Source: Brucella pseudogrignonensis
Lineage (GTDB): Bacteria; Pseudomonadota; Alphaproteobacteria; Rhizobiales; Rhizobiaceae
Direction: 5' to 3'
Length of the DNA: 64,000 nt
Assembly: GCF_002252525.1 (NCBI RefSeq)
Contig: NZ_NNRM01000018.1
Span: 10,089 to 74,088, forward strand
Below, piece by piece: positions 60,934-64,000 of the stretch. Every line of letters starts with the position of its first letter. Position 1 is the stretch's first letter. A model generated the notes under the pieces. That model saw nothing but the letters and a program-made list of their open reading frames with translations. It ran no database searches and had not been told where the DNA came from. Position numbers and translations under genes: made by a program.

Positions 60934-62259
60934 TTGAACAAGTCTCTTCATCTTACGGCGTTTATGCGCCCTGTAAGCCTGCATACTGGCGCTTGGCGAT
61001 ATCCCGGTGCCTATGCCGACGCGAATTTCAATTTCAAGCATCTGAAGGCTTTCGCCCAGAAACTTGAAGCGGCGAAATTCGACGCATTCTTCATGGCGGA
61101 TCATCTTGCGGTCCTCAACATGCCGGTCGAGGCACTGAAGCGCAGTCATACGGTTACGTCGTTTGAACCATTCACGCTGCTGTCAGCTCTGGCTGCGGTG
61201 ACTGACAAGATCGGACTGGCGGCGACTGCTTCCACCACATTTGACGAGCCTTACCATATTGCCAGACGTTTTGCCTCGCTTGACCATATCAGCCAGGGGC
61301 GCGCAGCGTGGAACATCGTCACGACATCCAATCCCGATTCAGCGCTTAATTTCGGCAAGGACGAGCATGTCGAGCATGGCGAACGTTACAAGCGTGCGCG
61401 CGAGTTCTATGATGTTGTAACGGGACTTTGGGACAGCTTTGCGGATGATGCATTCATCCGGGATCAGGAAAGCGGCATCTTCTTTGATCCATCCAAGATG
61501 CATGTTCTGGATCACCATGGCGATGATTTTAATGTGCGTGGGCCACTCAATATAGCGCGTCCCGTACAAGGATGGCCGGTAATTGTTCAGGCTGGTCAAT
61601 CAGAGCCGGGTCGCCAGCTAGCGGCAGAAACCGCTGAAGTGGTGTTTTGTGCGCCGCGAGACATTGTTGAATCAAAAAAGCTTTATGCTGATTTGAAGTC
61701 GCGCTTGGCAGCTGCCGGTCGCGCGCCATCGTCGTTGAAGATATTGCCTGCAGCCTTCATCGTCCTTGGCGATAGCCTTGAGGAAGCCAAGCAGAAGCGT
61801 GCGAAGCTCGATAGTCTTGTTCACTATGATAGCGGTATCGCATCGCTATCGATTGCTCTGGGCCATGATGTATCAGGCTTTGACCCAGACGACTATTTGC
61901 CTCAAATTCCCGAAACCAATGCAAGCAAGTCGGGCAGGGCGCAGGTGCTTAAACTGGCCGAAGAGGAAAAGCTGACTGTCCGTCAGCTCGCCCAGCGTTA
62001 CGGCGGCTATTCGGGTCTTGCTTTCGTCGGAACCGTCGAAAGCGTTGCCGATGAAATGCAGAAATGGCTGGAAGAGGATGCCAGTGACGGCTTCACAGTT
62101 GTATTCCCCTTTCTTCCGCAAGGCCTTGATGATGTGGCGGAAAGACTGGTGCCTGAGCTACAGCGCCGTGGTATCTTCCGCACCGATTACGAGGGCAGCA
62201 CACTGCGTGAACACCTCGACCTCCCACGCCCTTCAAACCGCTTTTTTGATGGCAGCTAA
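60934..62259 (+). CDS. LLM flavin monooxygenase, NtaA/SnaA/DszA group
   Basis: 441 aa. TGAWRYPGAYADANFNFKHL near residue 18, TTFDEPYHIARRFASLDHIS near 103 and GRAAWNIVTTSNPDSALNFG near 123 are family signatures. PVQGWPVIVQAGQSEPGRQL lies near 210. TTG at 60934 has AGGAA eight bases earlier; ATG at 60964 would cut into a conserved N-terminal strand. Its 3' end overlaps the convergent next gene by 27 bases, so both strands are coding there. The substrate is unknown; it is part of the same general monooxygenase cluster. Confidence 0.85.
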   Translation: MNKSLHLTAFMRPVSLHTGAWRYPGAYADANFNFKHLKAFAQKLEAAKFDAFFMADHLAVLNMPVEALKRSHTVTSFEPFTLLSALAAVTDKIGLAATASTTFDEPYHIARRFASLDHISQGRAAWNIVTTSNPDSALNFGKDEHVEHGERYKRAREFYDVVTGLWDSFADDAFIRDQESGIFFDPSKMHVLDHHGDDFNVRGPLNIARPVQGWPVIVQAGQSEPGRQLAAETAEVVFCAPRDIVESKKLYADLKSRLAAAGRAPSSLKILPAAFIVLGDSLEEAKQKRAKLDSLVHYDSGIASLSIALGHDVSGFDPDDYLPQIPETNASKSGRAQVLKLAEEEKLTVRQLAQRYGGYSGLAFVGTVESVADEMQKWLEEDASDGFTVVFPFLPQGLDDVAERLVPELQRRGIFRTDYEGSTLREHLDLPRPSNRFFDGS

Positions 62260-63615
62260 GCTGTCTGAACTCTGAACCGATGTCGCGGGATAGATCGGTA
62301 TTTTCAAACCGAGATTGTCCCGCAATGTCGGACCATCATAATCGCTGCGGGCAAGCCCGCGGCGACGAAGCTCCGGCAGCACCAGCTCGGCAAAGTCTTC
62401 CAGACCTGCCGGGAAGATAGGCGGCATCACATTGAAGCCATCCGTGCCATAGGTTTCAAAACGCTCTTCGAGCGCGTCAGCCACGTCCGTCGCCGTGCCG
62501 ACGATTTGCAAATGACCACGCGCGCCCGCAACCCGTAGATAAAGTTCGCGAATGGTTAGATTTTCGCGCCGCGCCAATTCAAACAGAAGCTCTTGTCTGC
62601 TTTTGCTGCCTTGAGTTTCCGGCAGCTCCGGCACGGGACCGTCGAGATCGAACTGCGAAAGGTCGGGGCCAGACCAGCCGGAAGAAAGAATATTGAGCCC
62701 CACAGACGGGTGAATGAGATTCTGGAGCTGATCGAACTTATCCTGAGCCTCCTGCCTTGTGCGACCAACAACCGGAAAAATGCCCGGCATGATTTTGATA
62801 TCGTCGGCATCACGGCCATAGTGCGCTGCACGTAGTTTGACATCTTTGTAGAAAGCGGAAGCTTCCTCAATAGTCTGCTGTGCCGTGAAAACAACATCTG
62901 CACTTTTTGCTGCCAGTTCCTTGCCCGCCGCTGATGAACCCGCCTGTACCGTTACCGGATGCCCCTGCGGTGAGCGTGGCACATTGAGTGGTCCCTGAAC
63001 CGAAAAATGCTTGCCCTTATGATCAAGCACATGCCGCTTGTTAGGGTCGAAAAACCGTGCCTGCTCCTTGTCATAAAGGAAGGCATCATCTTCCCAGCTG
63101 TTCCATAGCCCCGTGACGACATCGGCGAATTCTTCCGCCCGTTCATAACGGTCGGCATGTTCATAATGACGGTCGAGATTGAAATTACGCGCCTCAAAGT
63201 CGCTGGCTGAAGTAACAAGGTTATAGCCCGCGCGACCACCGCTTAAATGGTCAAGTGAGGCAAATTTTCGTGCGATGTGAAAAGGCTCATTGAAGCTTGA
63301 TGAGGCCGTCGCAACAAGACCGATGTGGCTGGTGACAGCCGAGAGCGCGGACAAAAGTGTGAGCGGCTCAAACTGTGCTACATAGCTGTGCGCTGTGCGG
63401 CTCAGAATTTCGAGATTGTCGCCGCGGGTTCCTGCACCATCGGCAAGAAACAGCAAATCAAATTTGGCTGCTTCTGCCAGCGAGGCAACGTTGCGGTAAT
63501 AGTCGAAATTGATGCCAGCATTTGCAACAGCATCCGGGTGCCGCCATGCCGCAATATGGTGGCCGACCGGATAGACGAACAAGCCAAAACGCAGAAAACC
63601 CTCACGCTTTGCCAT
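62233..63615 (-). CDS. LLM flavin monooxygenase, NtaA/SnaA/DszA group
   Basis: 460 aa from ATG at 63615; the longer open frame to 63708 runs into the next gene. LRFGLFVYPVGHHIAAWRHP, SSSFNEPFHIARKFASLD, SGGRAGYNLVTSASDFEARN and RSPQGHPVTVQAGSSAAG mark the family. Two bases separate it from the next gene on the same strand, so the two monooxygenase genes are an operon. The closest relationship by eye is with the protein at 49387, both having RSPQG. Confidence 0.87.
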   Translation of the reverse strand: MAKREGFLRFGLFVYPVGHHIAAWRHPDAVANAGINFDYYRNVASLAEAAKFDLLFLADGAGTRGDNLEILSRTAHSYVAQFEPLTLLSALSAVTSHIGLVATASSSFNEPFHIARKFASLDHLSGGRAGYNLVTSASDFEARNFNLDRHYEHADRYERAEEFADVVTGLWNSWEDDAFLYDKEQARFFDPNKRHVLDHKGKHFSVQGPLNVPRSPQGHPVTVQAGSSAAGKELAAKSADVVFTAQQTIEEASAFYKDVKLRAAHYGRDADDIKIMPGIFPVVGRTRQEAQDKFDQLQNLIHPSVGLNILSSGWSGPDLSQFDLDGPVPELPETQGSKSRQELLFELARRENLTIRELYLRVAGARGHLQIVGTATDVADALEERFETYGTDGFNVMPPIFPAGLEDFAELVLPELRRRGLARSDYDGPTLRDNLGLKIPIYPATSVQSSDSLAAIKKAV

Positions 63616-63616
63616 T

Positions 63617-64000
63617 TCAGGCGCTCCGGGCCTGAGATGGTGTTGCAACGGATAAGGCTGGCAGTTCCAGATTGGCGCGGAAGTCAGAACCGATATAATC
63701 CGTATCAATCAGCGAGCGGCGGCGAAGCTCAGGGATCAGGCCATTTAGAAGCAAATCTTCCTGATCGGGATTACCAATGCCGTGCAGTGTTAGAACGTCA
63801 ACAGCACCCGTATTGAAGCGTTCTTCAATCGCATCAACAAGTTGCTCCGGCGTACCCGCAATCGACCAGTGACCGGTTTCCTGTGCCTCAATAATCAACT
63901 GACGCAGGGTCAGACCTTCACGCGCATAGCGGCGGAAGACTTCGACACGGCCCCGGCGGCGGTTAATGCTGGTGACTTCCGGCAGCAGGTTTTCCGGTAG
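63617..64000 (-). CDS. LLM flavin monooxygenase, C-terminal part (runs off window)
   Basis: Partial: the frame is open to the window edge (127 codons visible). The visible end contains RRYAREGLTLRQLIIEAQET, GTPEQLVDAIEERFNTGAVD and LIPELRRRSLIDTDYIGSDF, the C-terminal helices of NtaA/SnaA-type monooxygenases. A short form starting at 63898 is not the real gene. It is upstream of, and probably co-transcribed with, the gene at 62233-63615. Confidence 0.88.
   Translation of the reverse strand, partial: LPENLLPEVTSINRRRGRVEVFRRYAREGLTLRQLIIEAQETGHWSIAGTPEQLVDAIEERFNTGAVDVLTLHGIGNPDQEDLLLNGLIPELRRRSLIDTDYIGSDFRANLELPALSVATPSQARSA

Noticed and set aside
1-64000. CRISPR arrays, insertion sequences, rRNA genes
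   Set aside because: No regularly spaced short repeats, transposase genes or rRNA-like stretches were seen.

Overview
The window looks like a piece of a Brucellaceae (Brucella/Ochrobactrum-type, Hyphomicrobiales) genome. I infer this from the style of the encoded proteins, the tRNA-Gly(GCC), and small palindromic intergenic repeats of the kind common in these genomes. No database search was possible. Two parts differ in character: positions 1 to about 18.8 kb read as a G+C-rich accessory island, and the rest reads as ordinary accessory/metabolic chromosome or chromid sequence.

Island (1-18.8 kb). A large ParB-like partition protein (442-2568, minus) marks the backbone of an integrative or plasmid-like element. 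Two blocks of candidate anti-phage genes follow, all on the plus strand. Block 1 (2952-8747) encodes a 75-aa protein, an SMC/Rad50-like ABC ATPase with a CxxC hook and a C-terminal zinc finger, a DUF3223 plus HNH-like protein, and an Mrr-type nuclease fused to a STAND NTPase. Block 2 (9085-18641) holds an HTH/N6-adenine methylase/PIN nuclease trio, then an adenine methylase/DEAD-like helicase/GIY-YIG nuclease trio. A 70-bp direct repeat (63/70 identical) lies just after the last gene of each block, at 8772-8841 and 18696-18765. On the minus strand each copy reads as the 3' end of a small gene, stop codon included. This is what repeated integration at one attachment site would leave. No integrase or transposase is visible.

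Middle (18.9-42 kb). In order: a small secreted protein; a membrane-anchored AraC regulator divergent from a secreted lipase/dienelactone-hydrolase-like enzyme; two small membrane proteins; tRNA-Gly; a DHA2-type MFS exporter; an operon of ankyrin protein, guanine/cytosine-deaminase-like enzyme and CynX/NimT-like MFS with a divergent LysR regulator; and an ECF transporter (S, fused A1A2, T) with a phosphoribosyltransferase, probably a nucleobase salvage unit. A GntR-led operon follows (aldehyde dehydrogenase, SDR, complete Dpp/Opp-type ABC importer, amidase), then a DnaQ-like exonuclease.

Right (42.5-64 kb). In order: a membrane GGDEF protein, a Tlde1/DUF2778 protein, a divergent arginase-fold protein, an HPP-CBS membrane protein, and the decayed start of a thiamine-diphosphate enzyme gene. 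The large locus from 48.3 kb onward combines LLM flavin monooxygenases, an M20 deacylase, a GNAT acetyltransferase, an amino-acid ABC transporter with permease and ATPase fused, three tandem paralogous binding proteins and a GST-kappa-like protein. Its gene content matches the logic of the Bacillus subtilis ytm/yxe loci (uptake, N-acetylation, oxygenolytic C-S cleavage and deacetylation of S-substituted cysteines). I infer an organosulfur-salvage role. Further LLM monooxygenases, an SDR and a LysR regulator continue to the window edge.
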